Of a DNA stretch of 64,000 nt, positions 1 to 10,370 are shown in pieces. The stretch comes from Podarcis raffonei. Its lineage: Eukaryota > Chordata > Lepidosauria > Squamata > Lacertidae. The notes under the pieces were generated by a model. It was given only the letters and a program-made list of their open reading frames with translations. It was not told the origin of the DNA and ran no database searches. A program made the position numbers and the translations under genes. Each line of letters begins with the position of its first letter. The first letter of the stretch is position 1. The stretch covers positions 7,552,501 to 7,616,500 of the forward strand of contig NC_070603.1 of assembly GCF_027172205.1 (NCBI RefSeq), given 5' to 3'.

Positions 1-464
1 GTTTATTTGCTTTGCAGCAGTAATCACTGTGGGTACCATTATTTATGTTCCTAGCAATATACATAGATGCTGACGATGAATCAGTTTGTTTTGAGCCCTC
101 TGGACAGGATAATCTAGACATTAAAAGAACTTATAAACAAAACAAAAATTAAATTAAATTATTACTTTACCTGAGAAGGATGCAATGCCTGCTACAGACC
201 TAATTTAAAGTGAAAATCCTTCTTCTCCACCAAAAGACAGTAGCACTTGCTATCATGCACCTCTTCATTGTATTTCCTCATAAGCCACTTGGACATTCAA
301 GCCCAAGAGGAGCTTTGGCGTAGAGGGTGGTTTTTGTCCCAGTTATTATTGTTATGTGAGCACACTAGCAGCTTCACAAATACCACAGCACTGCCAACTA
401 CCATGATGCATCAAGATATAAGCTCCTATGCAGCAACAATAAAGGAAGTGCTAGCTTAGATGAC
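1..464. other. Unassigned AT-rich DNA
   Basis: I see no gene, RNA or clear repeat here. Open frames are short and show no family signature. Confidence 0.5.
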
Positions 465-735
465 TTCAAAAGGGGATTAGATAAATTTTCAGAGGCTGGA
501 TCTTTCAGCAGCGATGAGCCAAGATGGTTATACAGGCCATACATCTTTAATGGCAGCACATGTCTGAATACCAGCTCCCAGGAAGCAACAGTAGGAGTAG
601 GCTATTGCCCTCACACCTTGCTTCTGAGCTTCCTAGAATAATCTGGTTGGCAGGACTAGGTCTGATGCAAGACTGGACTAGGTCAACCTTAGTCTGACTC
701 AGCAAGGCTCTTCTTTTGATTTTATATGTATTTCA
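465..735 (+). repeat. Interspersed repeat of unnamed reptile family
   Basis: The stretch runs from a phrase like 'aaaaggggattagataaatt' to 'ctgactcagcaaggctcttc'. I recognise this word order as a dispersed repeat common in lizard genomes, but I cannot name its class. It is clearly decayed. Confidence 0.45.
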
Positions 736-1811
736 TCTTAAACAGTTGGTCATGAGAAACACGGAGCTGAAAATGCCATCAGTGGTTCATAGCCCTAGTA
801 ATATGTAAGTGTGCAGTGATGTAATGAAAAGAAGCAGACACAATGTGCCAAAACTGACCAAGTAAATTTGACCTCTCACCCCCAATGTGATATGTTGTAG
901 GTGGTATTGAACTAAATAGTTGATCTAGTGCAAGAATTAGCACTAGCACAACGGGATTCCCTGTTCCCCCCTATGTGAGTGTCCCATGCCTGCCCCCTAA
1001 ATCCAGGGTTGGAGGAACCTTTAGAACAGATTTAAGGGGCAAGGGGTAAAAAGCTTTGGATTCCAAACATTATAGCTTTCTATATTATTTTTGCAGTCGT
1101 CTGTCATTGTGCTGTTTTCATTGGTTGGTTCTAAAGGCGGGGGCAGAAAAAGGAGGAGACTAAGGTCTGTAGGCAATGACTTGGGTGTTAAGGGAAGGTT
1201 GTGTATATAGTTTTAGTCATTTTGGTGATGAGGAGAGAAAAAAGGGGAACTGGGGAAAGGGCAAGAGGAATTAGGTGTGGGTAAAGATGGCATTTGGAAG
1301 AATGAGAGAGAATGAGGAAGGAAGAGAATAAGGTAGGAGTGTGTTGGAGAAAGACAGTTTTTGGGGTTCTGGTGACAAGGGGAAGAAAGCTGGAGAAGAG
1401 GAGGAATTGGAAAGAGGTCATATGGATGTGGACATTTGCAGCACTGTGGAAGAACACGATGGGGAACTGGGAGAAATAAAGAGTAATTAGTAGCCAGGGA
1501 GTGGCTTCCAAGTAGTATTTTTTTCCTCCTAACTTAGGCAGAAATACTGTTGTGAGCACCTGCCTCATTCTAGGCCATCTCTTTGCTCTCCACCTCCACC
1601 ATTTCTCCTTCCTGAGCTTGTCATGGGGCCTTACGTCACCCTCTGCATCAGCGTGTTGTGTAGGGGGAAAAACTGATGAATGTGCATCCTGGGTGCTTTT
1701 AAATTGCTCATGTACATTGCATTACATCTATCATGCAGATGTCCTGGAAGCAACCTACGTGCAGTGTTTTTGTGTCCCTATTAAAATAACATCGGGACAA
1801 GACATCATCTA
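736..1811. other. Unassigned DNA with a purine-rich tract
   Basis: No gene is evident. From about 1190 to 1500 the + strand is strongly purine-rich (runs of GA and GGAA). Just before it, at 1115-1150, an inverted CCAAT word (attgg) and a GC-box-like ggcggggg lie close together, which could be promoter-like, but no transcript is visible. Confidence 0.4.
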
Positions 1812-1945
1812 ATTCAGAATCCTTCAGTTTGGATCTCCATATGTTGTTGGACTACTAATCCCATCATCCATGACCTTTGGCTAGGATGGCTGGGGATGAT
1901 GAATATTTGACAATATCTGGGGACGTACAGTTGAAGAACTAAGTG
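1812..1945. repeat. Decayed hairpin MITE
   Basis: An inverted-repeat element of the 'ctccagatgttgttggactac...' family. The left arm (ttggatctccatatgttgttggac) is mirrored by a decayed right arm near 1900-1940. Better copies occur at 14801 and 45833. Confidence 0.5.
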
Positions 1946-2560
1946 TTCATTTCAGTGGGGCTTGTGGAGGACAACTTTCCACTGGATGGTACCTAAAGTG
2001 AATATTTTCTTCATCTATATCATATATTTCTTTCACAAAGTGTTTCATTCAAAAAAAGAGTGGTGGGGGAACCATGTAAGGACTCCATTTGTTTTTGTTG
2101 CTGAAAGCCACATTCATTTTATGTTTCATTCATTATAACCTTGCACCTATCTTGTCTCATTCATTAAAATGCCATGCCTTGGTACTAATAATAATATAAT
2201 GATTTTTTTACATTTTTGCTACCATTTAAGGTGGTGTTCAGACGAAAGCTCACAGTCACCTAGTGACCACCATTTTATTTTTTTACAGAATGTGTCATTC
2301 TGTGTGGGGGAAAGATGGCCATTATGGACAACAATCATTTCCCCAAAAGAACATGATTGGGACCATCTGGGAAAATGATGACCACTCAGAGTTGAATGTG
2401 TAGAAATTCATTCTCCTCAAAAAAAATTGTTACATTTCTTATAAAATCACTTTTAGTTGTCTTCAAGAATCCTGAGATGTTTTGGGTGAGAAAATACTCT
2501 AAATTCATCCTGAATTTTACAATAGGCAAAATCTAGTAAATATAGCCAAAACAGCCAAAA
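1946..2560. other. Unassigned DNA
   Basis: No gene or clear repeat is seen. Confidence 0.4.
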
Positions 2561-2622
2561 TCTGGTCCATGGGGTCACGAAGAGTCGGACACGACTAAAC
2601 GACTAAACAACAACAACAACAA
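2561..2622 (+). mobile_element. BovB (RTE) LINE 3' end
   Basis: Contains 'gtccatggggtcacgaagag' followed by 'tcggacacgactaaacgac' and an (aac)n tail, the characteristic 3' terminus of BovB LINEs. Only the last 60 bases are present, as expected of a 5'-truncated insertion. Confidence 0.8.
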
Positions 2623-3712
2623 AGTAACAACCTTGGGATGTAAGGAGCCTCCCCATGAAATCTACTACTCTTAACATAAACTTTTTATCTTCCCTCAAAA
2701 TTTATCAAATATTTCCCTGGAGAACGAATAACCTGCTTTGCTGCAAATATTGCTTTAAGCGAGATTTCAGTGCCAACATTTTTACGCCCTGGTGGAAAAA
2801 GAAATTGTGGGGGGTGGGGGGAGCTGTGAGAAAAGAAAGAAAATGTTTGCAGTTCACTTCCAGAGTTTCTGCTGTCTAACTGAATTCGCCTTGTTGACAA
2901 CATCATTTAGCAAGATCTGATGGTATCATAATATATGTGTATTTATGACATCTGGAGGTGTCACTCAGGGAATGAGAGGGAATGGCACAGAAGCTGCAGG
3001 AAAAGAGAGAAACAAAGGTTGTGAATAGGCAAACAAACACCAAAAAGGGTACAGAGAATGTGCTTTGAAGGAATCATTTAGAGTGCCTCAAAATTCCCAG
3101 CCCCCTCTCTCTAACATCAGAGTGGAGTACAAACCACAAGCTAAAAAAACATTAAAAGCAAAGAATACACACCAAACAGCTCATATATATAATAGGGGGG
3201 TGGGAGGGTGGGCGGTTTCCAAGTTACTCCTACTTAAAGTAGACCCACTGACATTGATGAAACCAAATTTGTCATGCCCATTAATATCATTGGGTCTTCA
3301 CTGAGTAACTGTGAGCTGGTCCAGCCATATATATACATGCAATGCACACAGGATTTTAAACATGGGATATTTAGTGTGCATCATTTGGGTTGATTAAAAA
3401 ACAAAACTGTTTTGAGCCTCACAGTGGTATCCATGTCGATGATGGGTGGATTATAAATATGCCTAATAAACTAATAAGCATGTCTGTGCATGTTCTCAAA
3501 ATAAAATGTGTGAAATACCACCTCCCACACAATGGGAAATAAAGGAAGAAAATTAAATGTCCAAAGGCATTCCACAAAAACCTATTGCTTTGAGGAGAAT
3601 GAGAGGAAATCACACTCATACACCCCAAAGTGTCGGGGTCTTCGGTTTAATGTTGAAAAAGGCTCTGGTAATTTTATGCTCAAAATGCTTCCAATTCCAA
3701 AGGAGAATTCAG
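2623..3712. other. Upstream region of the aquaporin gene
   Basis: No coding signal is supported. At 3225-3310 there is a decayed copy of the short 'cccattgaattcaatggg' type self-complementary repeat that recurs through the window. The rest is AT-rich and unassigned. Confidence 0.4.
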
Positions 3713-3763
3713 GATGACTGACTGGTTTTTTGGCTCCACCCACACACCATTAAATGAGTCCCT

Positions 3764-3769
3764 TATAAA
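3764..3769 (+). promoter_or_regulatory. Candidate TATA box of the aquaporin gene
   Basis: A TATAAA word lies 101 bases before the chosen ATG at 3870, a usual spacing for a TATA promoter with a short 5' leader. Placement is inference; no transcript data are available. Confidence 0.4.
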
Positions 3770-3869
3770 TGTGTGCACGGCCCTACACTTTACACCAATC
3801 CCTGCCTCCAAGCAGGATAACTTTCCACCTCATCATCTCCACTGCTCCTACCTCCTCTCTGAACTCACA

Positions 3870-4256
3870 ATGGCGGCGGCTGCTCCACCACGAAGGCAAC
3901 AGGAACTGTTCACACTCAGGTTTACCCAGGCTCTTGCCTGTGAATTTGTCGCCACTGTGATCTTCATTTTCATTGTCCTGGGCTCAGCCTTCAAGTGGCC
4001 CTTACAGCTGCCCAGTGTCCTCCAGATCTCCATGGCCTTTGGCCTAACCATCGGCACCTTGGTTCAAGCGTTCGGTCATATCAGCGGCACGCACGTCAAC
4101 CCAGCAGTGACCATCGCCTACTTTGTAGGGAACCAGATCTCTATCGTCCGCTCGGTGCTCTATGTGGTGTTACAGCTGTTGGGAGCCGTCACTGGTGCAG
4201 GAATCATCTACTCCGTGACACCCAAAGACGTCCGCCATACATTAGCCCTCAATGAC
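3870..4256 (+). CDS. AQP5: Aquaporin (AQP5-like), coding exon 1
   Basis: This exon encodes residues 1-129 of a 270-residue water channel. The ATG at 3870 (cacaATGG, good start context) is preferred over an in-frame ATG at 3714 because the extra 52 residues do not look like aquaporin. Visible parts: a short basic N-terminus, TM1 at about 24-42, TM2 at 50-70 with filter residue F57, the half-helix with the first NPA box at 77-79 (HVNPAV), and TM3 at about 95-115. The exon ends ...LALND followed by gtaagt, the usual AQP0/2/5/6 exon 1 boundary. By family knowledge the protein forms a tetramer in the plasma membrane, and members serve glands, kidney or lens. The F-G-L after F57 lacks the Asn that marks AQP6. 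Whether it is true AQP5 or a lineage-specific duplicate of the AQP2/5/6 group needs a tree. Confidence 0.9.
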
Positions 4257-4339
4257 GTAAGTCCTTCCATTGCCAAAGAAATGATTGATCAACAGAATCT
4301 TGCACAAGTAGAATATTTATTATTATTATTTAGAATGTT

Positions 4340-5770
4340 ACTAATTATTGGAGACACAGATAAAGGGATGGCAAAGTATGATTAATAAATTTTGTAATGG
4401 GGATAAGAAACCTAGAATTGATAAAATAAGACAGTATAAACCCCTGGAAACAGGTGGCCTGGGTCTCCCCAACATCAAGTTATATTATATAGCAAATCAG
4501 TTAAGATATATCATAGATGGGATAACAGAACAAGGAGAGATAGAATGGTTCTAGAATGGTAAACAGGAAATGAGGGAGACGTTTGTGAATATATATTTTC
4601 ATCAAACCAAACAGGCAATGGTGGCAGAATATTGAAAATCCCTTATTAAGAAACATCATTGAGATATGGGCAAAATATAAAGAAAAATTGATACCAGAAA
4701 ATTCCCCACTAACACTGATGGTGAGGCTAGAAGACTTCCCAGTAAATTGAAAAAAGGAAATTGAAAAAGTAAGCGAAAGAGAAGAAAATACTTAAAATAA
4801 AGGAATGGGTGGAGAAAATGAGAAGCAAAGAACAAATAAGAGAAACTCTAACAGGAAGTAAAATAACTTGGTTTAACTGGAGCAATGGACAAAGAAGTGG
4901 TTAAGGGAAAACAAGAAATGCAAAGAATATATAAAATTTGAGGGGGGGATTATAAAAAGGGGGGATAAAGAAGAAAATATAGTTATAAAGGGGGAAGCTA
5001 GTGAAATTTATAAAATATTAGTAAAAATGAAGGATCAACAAGATTAATTAAAAGAGGTGTGGGAAAAGGAGACAACAGGGCAGATAAATAGTCAAAGCTG
5101 GGGGGAAATATGGGAGAACGCACTTTGAAAATGTTGTCTATAAGATAAAAGAAAATTACTATAGGTTAGTATGGAGATGGTATTTAACACCAATATGATT
5201 AAATTAAATAAACAAGGAATATTCAGTGTTATGTTGGAGGGGATGCCAGGAAACTGGGACTTATGTTCACATGTGGTGGGGGTGTAAATATGTTCAATTT
5301 TTTTGGCAAAGGGTGTTTAAGGAGATAACAGAAATTACTGGGTTAAACTGACTGAAAGTCCAGAGGTAGCATTATTATCAATTTACGATGGGGTGGAAGG
5401 TTCGCAGGATATGAAGGACTTGCTCACAAATTTATTGACAGCTGCATGAGTTATTATAGCTAGGAAGTGGAAGGGGCAAAGTTAATATAAAATGGAAGAA
5501 TGATATAAAGAGGTGTGGTATATAGCTATTAATGATAAATTAACATGTGCTATTAAGGTAAGACAGGGAATATGAGGGGTTATGATTTTGAGGAAATCTG
5601 GAAGGTATTTGTAGAATCTGTACTGTTAAAACGGAAAGGGGTCAAACCATCACAAGAGATGTTGAAATTTTGGGAGGTTGGATAGTTACAATGGAATGGT
5701 TTGGGGGGTGGGGTGCACATTTTTATTTTATTTTTATTTTTTTATGTTTACTTTGTAAAAAAAGAAGAAT
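4340..5770 (+). mobile_element. L1-type LINE, 3' part of ORF2 (in aquaporin intron 1)
   Basis: Translation near 4375-4554 gives GDKKPRIDKIRQYKPLETGG followed by LGLPNIKLYY, a hallmark of the L1 ORF2 region after the reverse transcriptase. Near 5220-5290 the frame reads CWRGCQETGTYVHMWWGC, another L1 C-terminal motif. Reading frames are broken by stops and shifts, so it is a dead copy. The A-rich + strand fits L1 sense orientation. Confidence 0.8.
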
Positions 5771-6530
5771 CTTCCACAATTGACTCCCAGCCTTCCGAAT
5801 TAGACAGATGAAGGAATGTGAACAAAACCAACAATTCTATATGGGTTGATTCTAGCTAATGTGCATTCCTGGATTACAATATGGAACACTGGCTGCATCA
5901 ACATTGCACAACAGATTGACACAAGCTCTTCCGCTTGTCTCGTGCCTAGAAAGCACATGTCCAAGCGATTTCCCCCTTGCCCCACTCCTTCTCAGGAAAA
6001 CCCATTTTTTAGCTCTAAATCACAGCAAATGTCAATCCGGAGAAAACTCAAGTTGTGGTTTGTTCCAATTGAGTGCTGAACAGTGATTTTCCCCAAGGGA
6101 AAGCAGTGGAAGAAGAGGAATAGGCTGCTAACTGACAATATGGTTTTTCTTTAGGTTGGTCACTTTGGGATCCAGTTTTCCCAAATGATTTTTTATTTTT
6201 ATTTTTGGTCCCATATGGAGAAAAGTTGATGTGTGTGTGTGTGGTGTTGCAATGAAAAAGGAGGAACATCTGGGTGAAAAGCAGACCAGCAACATCACTA
6301 TCTGCATTCGCCTGTGATCCTGTATCCTTGGGAGAGTCACCTGGGCAAAAGAGGTTTCTAATCTAGCTTTCCAGCTCCCACAGTAAAACTGAGAAAATTG
6401 GCAAAAGAAGGCATTGTACAGGGGAAAGTTATTCATTGGAGAAAGGAAGATTTAGCAGTTAAGGCAGAATTGCTCAGAAGACCTGTCTGACTGTTGTTGG
6501 CAGAAGAGAAGGGAACCCTTACAGAGCTAT
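5771..6530. other. Aquaporin intron 1, unassigned
   Basis: No exon or clear repeat apart from a short (TG)n at 6230-6243. Confidence 0.4.
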
Positions 6531-6532
6531 CA

Positions 6533-6720
6533 TATTTACTGTCGGTTTACTCAGAAGTAAATCCCTCTGTGTGTTCAGTGGGATCTACTCCCAGCTCAGG
6601 ATAGGACTGCATCCTAAATGTGCAGTCATATATGTGCTTATTCACAAGTAAGTCACACTGAACTCAATTGGGCTTACTCCTGGTAAGTGTGCTTAGGATT
6701 GCAGCAATAGACACCCATTA
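6533..6720. repeat. Short self-complementary repeat (cccattgaaytcaatggg type)
   Basis: Contains 'cagaagtaaatccctctgtg' and 'actgaactcaattgggctta', an arrangement found dispersed in lizards and again at 14645, 20725, 43870, 45700 and 55380 in this window. The core is nearly self-complementary, suggesting an old MITE. Confidence 0.5.
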
Positions 6721-6721
6721 C

Positions 6722-6862
6722 AGCAGCCTTCCCCAACTTGGAACCCTCCAGATATTGGACTACAGCTCCCATCACCCCTTTCCATTAACAATGCTGCTTG
6801 GGGCTGATGGGAGTTGGAGTTGAACAACATTTGTAGGGCACCAGGTTGGGGAATATTGTATT
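6722..6862. repeat. Hairpin MITE
   Basis: Left arm 'ttccccaacttggaaccctc' and right arm 'gggcaccaggttggggaa' are inverted matches, with 'ggactacagctcccatcacc' mirrored by 'gctgatgggagttggag'. This is a palindromic non-autonomous DNA element. Confidence 0.7.
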
Positions 6863-6959
6863 AGAGGGAGGCTTGTGAAAACCCAGCCTAGAGCTACAGA
6901 GATGCTCCATGTTAGAACTTTTTGTTTTCTCTTCACATTCATCTCTTCCATTTTGCCAG

Positions 6960-7124
6960 CTCACCTATGGCACAAACCCTGGTGAGGCTCTGGTGGTGGA
7001 AATCATCCTAACCTTCTCGGTTGTCATGTGCATCTTCTCTGCCACTGATAAACGCAGGACGGAGAGCAGGGGCAATGCAGCATTGTCTATTGGACTGGCA
7101 GTCACCATGGCTCACCTCATCGGG
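6960..7124 (+). CDS. AQP5: Aquaporin (AQP5-like), coding exon 2
   Basis: Acceptor ttttgccag and donor gtaagc flank 165 bases (55 codons), the standard exon 2 length in this aquaporin group. It encodes residues 130-184: the extracellular loop, TM4 (about 138-157, VVEIILTFSVVMCIF), the intracellular loop ATDKRRTESRG, and the start of TM5 including filter histidine H181. The loop corresponds to the AQP5 loop that holds a protein kinase A serine, but here RRTE replaces the AQP5-type RRTS, so that serine is absent. Both introns flanking it are phase 0. Confidence 0.9.
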
Positions 7125-7268
7125 GTAAGCGCCTGAGTTATCATTTTCCCCTAGTTTCGGAAACAGATGAGTTGACGTGTTTCTAGAAGGCAGGGTAGGA
7201 AAAGTTACTTCGGCTAGAGTTAAAAATATTTAGAAATGGTTATGTGCTGGTGTGTGCGTGCGTGTGTG

Positions 7269-7294
7269 CACTATTTATTTATTTATTTATTTAT
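7269..7294 (+). repeat. (TTTA)n microsatellite
   Basis: A short run of tatttattta units. Confidence 0.8.
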
Positions 7295-7489
7295 TAAAAA
7301 GAAATTAAAGATTTGGAGTGGGGGCCCTGAGGGAATTCCAGTGTTTACTTGTCCAGGAGATGCCAAAATGAAAATGGGAGAGTCCTCCCTCCAGTGAATA
7401 AAAATCTGCGAGAGAAAAAAAAAACCAACAACAGTAAAACCAGTGCAGTTACTCAGGGATGGGAGACAGGGGCAGAGGAAGGGGAGCGG

Positions 7490-7835
7490 TTAGGGTGGGC
7501 CACCCCAGGTGTCACCACTGAGGGGGGGTGACAAAATGGCAGGCGGCACTCACCTCAGGGCCTGCAGCATACCCAAGCCACGCATCTCTCCTGGGAGTGA
7601 TGCAGTGGCTTGGGCGCCCGCAGGCTCCACGCTGCCCCAAACAGTCCGCCCACCGCCTCCCCCTCATCTGTAGGGTGGCTGAGTGGGAGGAGTCAGGCAG
7701 ACTCCTTGGAGGCCCTGTGGAGCATCCTGTCCCAGTTTGCCCCAGCGCACAGGCAGCTGGCGCCGCCCCTGGGCGCAGGGCACGCGTGCCACCCCAGGCA
7801 CCGGATTGGCTTGTTCCGCCGCTGAATGCACTGCT
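7490..7835 (+). repeat. GC-rich composite repeat, copy 1 (aquaporin intron 2)
   Basis: Begins 'caccccaggtgtcaccactg' and runs through 'ggcggcactcacctcagggc', 'gggtggctgagtgggaggag' to 'ccaggcaccggattggcttg'. The same order of blocks occurs at 62805-63110 (+) and 23560-24240 (-), so this is a dispersed family. It encodes nothing I recognise; its GC content contrasts with the AT-rich surroundings. Confidence 0.7.
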
Positions 7836-8055
7836 TCTCTGCTTAATCAACACCTGAGGTGGAAGAGCAACAGTGAGCATGCTCTCTTCTCTGGGTACCA
7901 TCTATCTTACTCTACACAAGCAACAGGGATAATGTATGAATCAGGGAACCTCCACTACTCACACAGCCTTCTTGTTTAATGTAGAAAAATCAGGGCTCTA
8001 CATTGTGTGGGTAACTTACACAAGCAGAAGTGGCTCCCCACTGGAGAAGTCAATC

Positions 8056-8306
8056 CATGGGTAGGCAAACTAAGACCCAGGAGCCGGAGCCGGCCCAATC
8101 ACCTTCTAAATCTGGCCCGCAGACAGTCTGGGAATCAGCATGTTTTTACATGAGTAGAATGTATGCTTTTATTTAAAATGCACCTCTGGGTTATTTGTGG
8201 GGCATAGGAATTCGTTTGTTGGTTTTTTTCAAGATATAGTCTGGCCCCCCACAAGGTCTGAGGGACAGTGGACCATCCCATGGCTGAAAAAGGTTACTGA
8301 CCCCTA
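8056..8306 (+). mobile_element. hAT-type MITE, copy 1 (aquaporin intron 2)
   Basis: Starts 'catgggtaggcaaactaaga' and contains 'ttttacatgagtagaatgta', 'gggttatttgtggggcatag' and 'ctggccccccacaaggtctg'. The ends resemble the hAT-Charlie terminal repeat CAGGGGTAGGCAAACT. Other copies: 16595-16846 (+) and 39873-40120 (-). Confidence 0.75.
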
Positions 8307-8345
8307 ATGTAAACCGTTATAAAGATGATAATGACATTGCTGACC
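8307..8345 (+). repeat. Shared flank of hAT copies
   Basis: 'atgtaaaccgttataaagat' and the following bases to 'gacattgc' also follow the hAT copy at 16847. In copy 1 the phrase 'tgacccctaa' stands on both sides of this block. Confidence 0.6.
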
Positions 8346-8734
8346 CCTAAGAGAAGGGAATGAGGATGAGATGGGAGAGAATTTCAATTCAGTTCACATG
8401 GAAAAGCTAGCCTACCCAATCTGCACTTCCCAAAACAATAAGCAAACTGACACACAGCCATCCTTTGAAATTCAAACTTCTCCAAATCTTGAAATGCAAA
8501 TTTTACATGTTATTCTTCCCATTTTGATTGTGAAATTTGGACGTCAGAGTATTTTAGATTTCTTAACATCTCTTGGTTTTTTATTTTGGTACACGTCAAA
8601 AATGAAACTCCATGAGCTACCAGATACAGCAAAATATTAAGTGCTGTTCCATATCAACTACAAAATACAGTCAAATGTTATATGCTAGGAGTCAAATATT
8701 ATCCATGTTAAATAACCTTGCATGTCAGTTGTCA

Positions 8735-8875
8735 AATCCAAAATCCAGTTTCATGTTAATAGATTTTAAAAAATGCTTTTGTACTGCTGTGTACCACCCT
8801 AATATTTTGTGAGAGGGTGGTATTAAAATAATAAAATAAAATACTGTCAAACATCAAAGTTAAAAATAAAATACT
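8735..8875 (+). mobile_element. CR1/L2-clade LINE 3' tail
   Basis: 'gctgtgtaccaccctaatat' followed by 'gagggtggtattaaaataat' and repeated aaaat units resembles the 'accgccctgag...gggcggtataaataaaat' 3' tails of reptile CR1/L2 LINEs. Confidence 0.5.
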
Positions 8876-9303
8876 GAAAATTCAGATGAAGTGAATATTC
8901 AGCATCAAGAATGACAGAGTAGAATTGGGAGACACACAGGTTGCTTTCAGTTCTACAGAGAATAACAAAGAATGTTATCCATATGGTAAATATTGTTTTC
9001 TCTTTTGTTTGATTTCAATGGTGTATCTCTGCATTCATTTGAAAGCTTTCTGAATCATCTGCACATAGAGACCCCCGTGGTATTTTTTGTATTTTGGTTC
9101 TGATTCTTAGTTATACTTTAGATTTTGTAATGTTTCTTTTCTGTCTTGATAAATTTTTGATTCGTTATGTATGTTACGTGACTTAAGATAATAATAGAAA
9201 AGAATTTTTTTAAAAATCATGCAAAAAGGTTAATTGAGGAGAGTTCATAGATGGCATTGTATGGGAGCACCTGGAGACTGGATACCCAGATAAAGTCACC
9301 TTG

Positions 9304-9438
9304 ATGGGAAGGGAGAGCTCAGTTGGTAGAGCATGAGACTCTTAATCTGAGGGCTGTGGGTTCAAGCCCCATGAAAGATTCCCAAATTTCAGGGGGTTGG
9401 ACTAGATGATCCTTGTGGTCCCTCTACAATTCTGTGAT
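9304..9438 (+). mobile_element. tRNA-Lys-derived SINE with CR1-like tail
   Basis: 'agctcagttggtagagcatg' then 'agactcttaatctgaggg' and 'gtgggttcaagccc' match a tRNA-Lys(CTT) body with A and B boxes. The following 'ttggactagatgatccttg' is the familiar CR1 3' end. The 5' acceptor stem is not conserved, so this is a SINE, not a working tRNA. Confidence 0.75.
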
Positions 9439-9541
9439 GGACCGCTTGATGAAGGGATCCTAACTGCTAGAGGGCAAAGAATATATGAAGAAATTGAGGA
9501 GAACAGCAAATCTGAACCCATGTCTTTTCTGCCTTTTACAG

Positions 9542-9625
9542 ATTTATTATACTGGCTGCTCCCTAAATCCAGCTAGATCCTTTGGACCCGCTGTCATAAT
9601 GGGAAAATTCAGTGGGGCTCACTGG
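9542..9625 (+). CDS. AQP5: Aquaporin (AQP5-like), coding exon 3
   Basis: Between ttttacag and gtaagt lie 84 bases encoding residues 185-212. They hold the mercury-sensitive C190, the second NPA box at 193-195 ([10 protein letters not shown]) and the filter arginine R196. The end FSGAHW has the same length as AQP5 (FSPAHW) and is one residue longer than the AQP2 form as I recall it, which is the best single argument for AQP5 over AQP2. Confidence 0.9.
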
Positions 9626-9884
9626 GTAAGTTTTGTATGGTGCATCCTAGAATTGTGGGTCGGCAAGCAGAGTGGCCACATAACGTATCACCCGAAAAGA
9701 GGAAATTCAACACCAAAACCCCAAAGAGAGCACAGGTTTCTTTTAATTTGTTATTTAAACAGAGATACAGTACATCTAAGGGTTGTGGAGAAGACTGTGA
9801 CTGGTAGGTAACCTGGACAGAAGAGCACTCACTGCCATTTGATAAAGAATCTTGACCAGCTTTGGTGCAGATTGGACTTCCTAG

Positions 9885-10095
9885 CCCTATCAATCCAGTG
9901 GCAGAGTGGTTAGAGGGTTGTACTGGGACCTGGGAGAGCAAATCCCCACTCAGCTATGAAGTTCACTAGATGACCTTGGGTCAACCACCAATGAACCTGC
10001 CTCAGAAGTTTGTTGTGAGGTAATAATGAGAGGGGGAGAAGCATTCAAGCCGCTTTATAACAAATAAAGACATAACAAATAAATAAATAAAAGTG
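9885..10095 (+). mobile_element. CORE/MIR-like SINE
   Basis: 'gcagagtggttagagggttg' (tRNA-like head), 'ctagatgaccttgggtcaac' (CORE/MIR motif) and an A-rich aaataaataaa tail. Lies in aquaporin intron 3. Confidence 0.7.
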
Positions 10096-10193
10096 CATAG
10101 AACTGAAATCATGATTAGAAGCCCTGCCACAGTTTTCAGGATATGACTCATGGTTGCTTTCAAAGCTTACTCTGCATCTCCTTGTTTCCACAG

Positions 10194-10370
10194 GTCTTCT
10201 GGTTAGGACCCATTTTTGGTGCCAGCGTGGCCTCTGTAGTTTACAACTACCTTCTGTACCCTCAGAAACTGAGCATAGGTGAGAGGCTGGCTATTGTTCA
10301 AGGATTCGTTCTTCCAGAAGATGAAGGGAGAAGCACACCTGGAACTAACTCTGAAAGACTCCGGACCTGA
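10194..10370 (+). CDS. AQP5: Aquaporin (AQP5-like), coding exon 4
   Basis: Acceptor tttccacag precedes 58 codons and a TGA. The exon encodes residues 213-270: TM6 (VFWLGPIFGASVASVVYNYLL) and a short cytoplasmic tail with ERLAIVQG, the conserved AQP0/2/5/6 start of the tail. The tail is shorter and more acidic/serine-rich (PEDEGRSTPG) than AQP2, and I see no AQP2-type RRQS phosphorylation site. The gene looks intact: four exons, no internal stop, all splice sites canonical. Confidence 0.9.
   Translation, partial: VFWLGPIFGASVASVVYNYLLYPQKLSIGERLAIVQGFVLPEDEGRSTPGTNSERLRT

Noticed and set aside
3714-3869. Upstream in-frame ATG of the aquaporin
   Set aside because: It would add 52 residues with no aquaporin likeness and would begin before the TATA-like box.
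9308-9371. Possible tRNA-Lys gene
   Set aside because: The internal boxes are good, but the acceptor stem does not pair and a CR1-like tail follows, so it is a SINE head.
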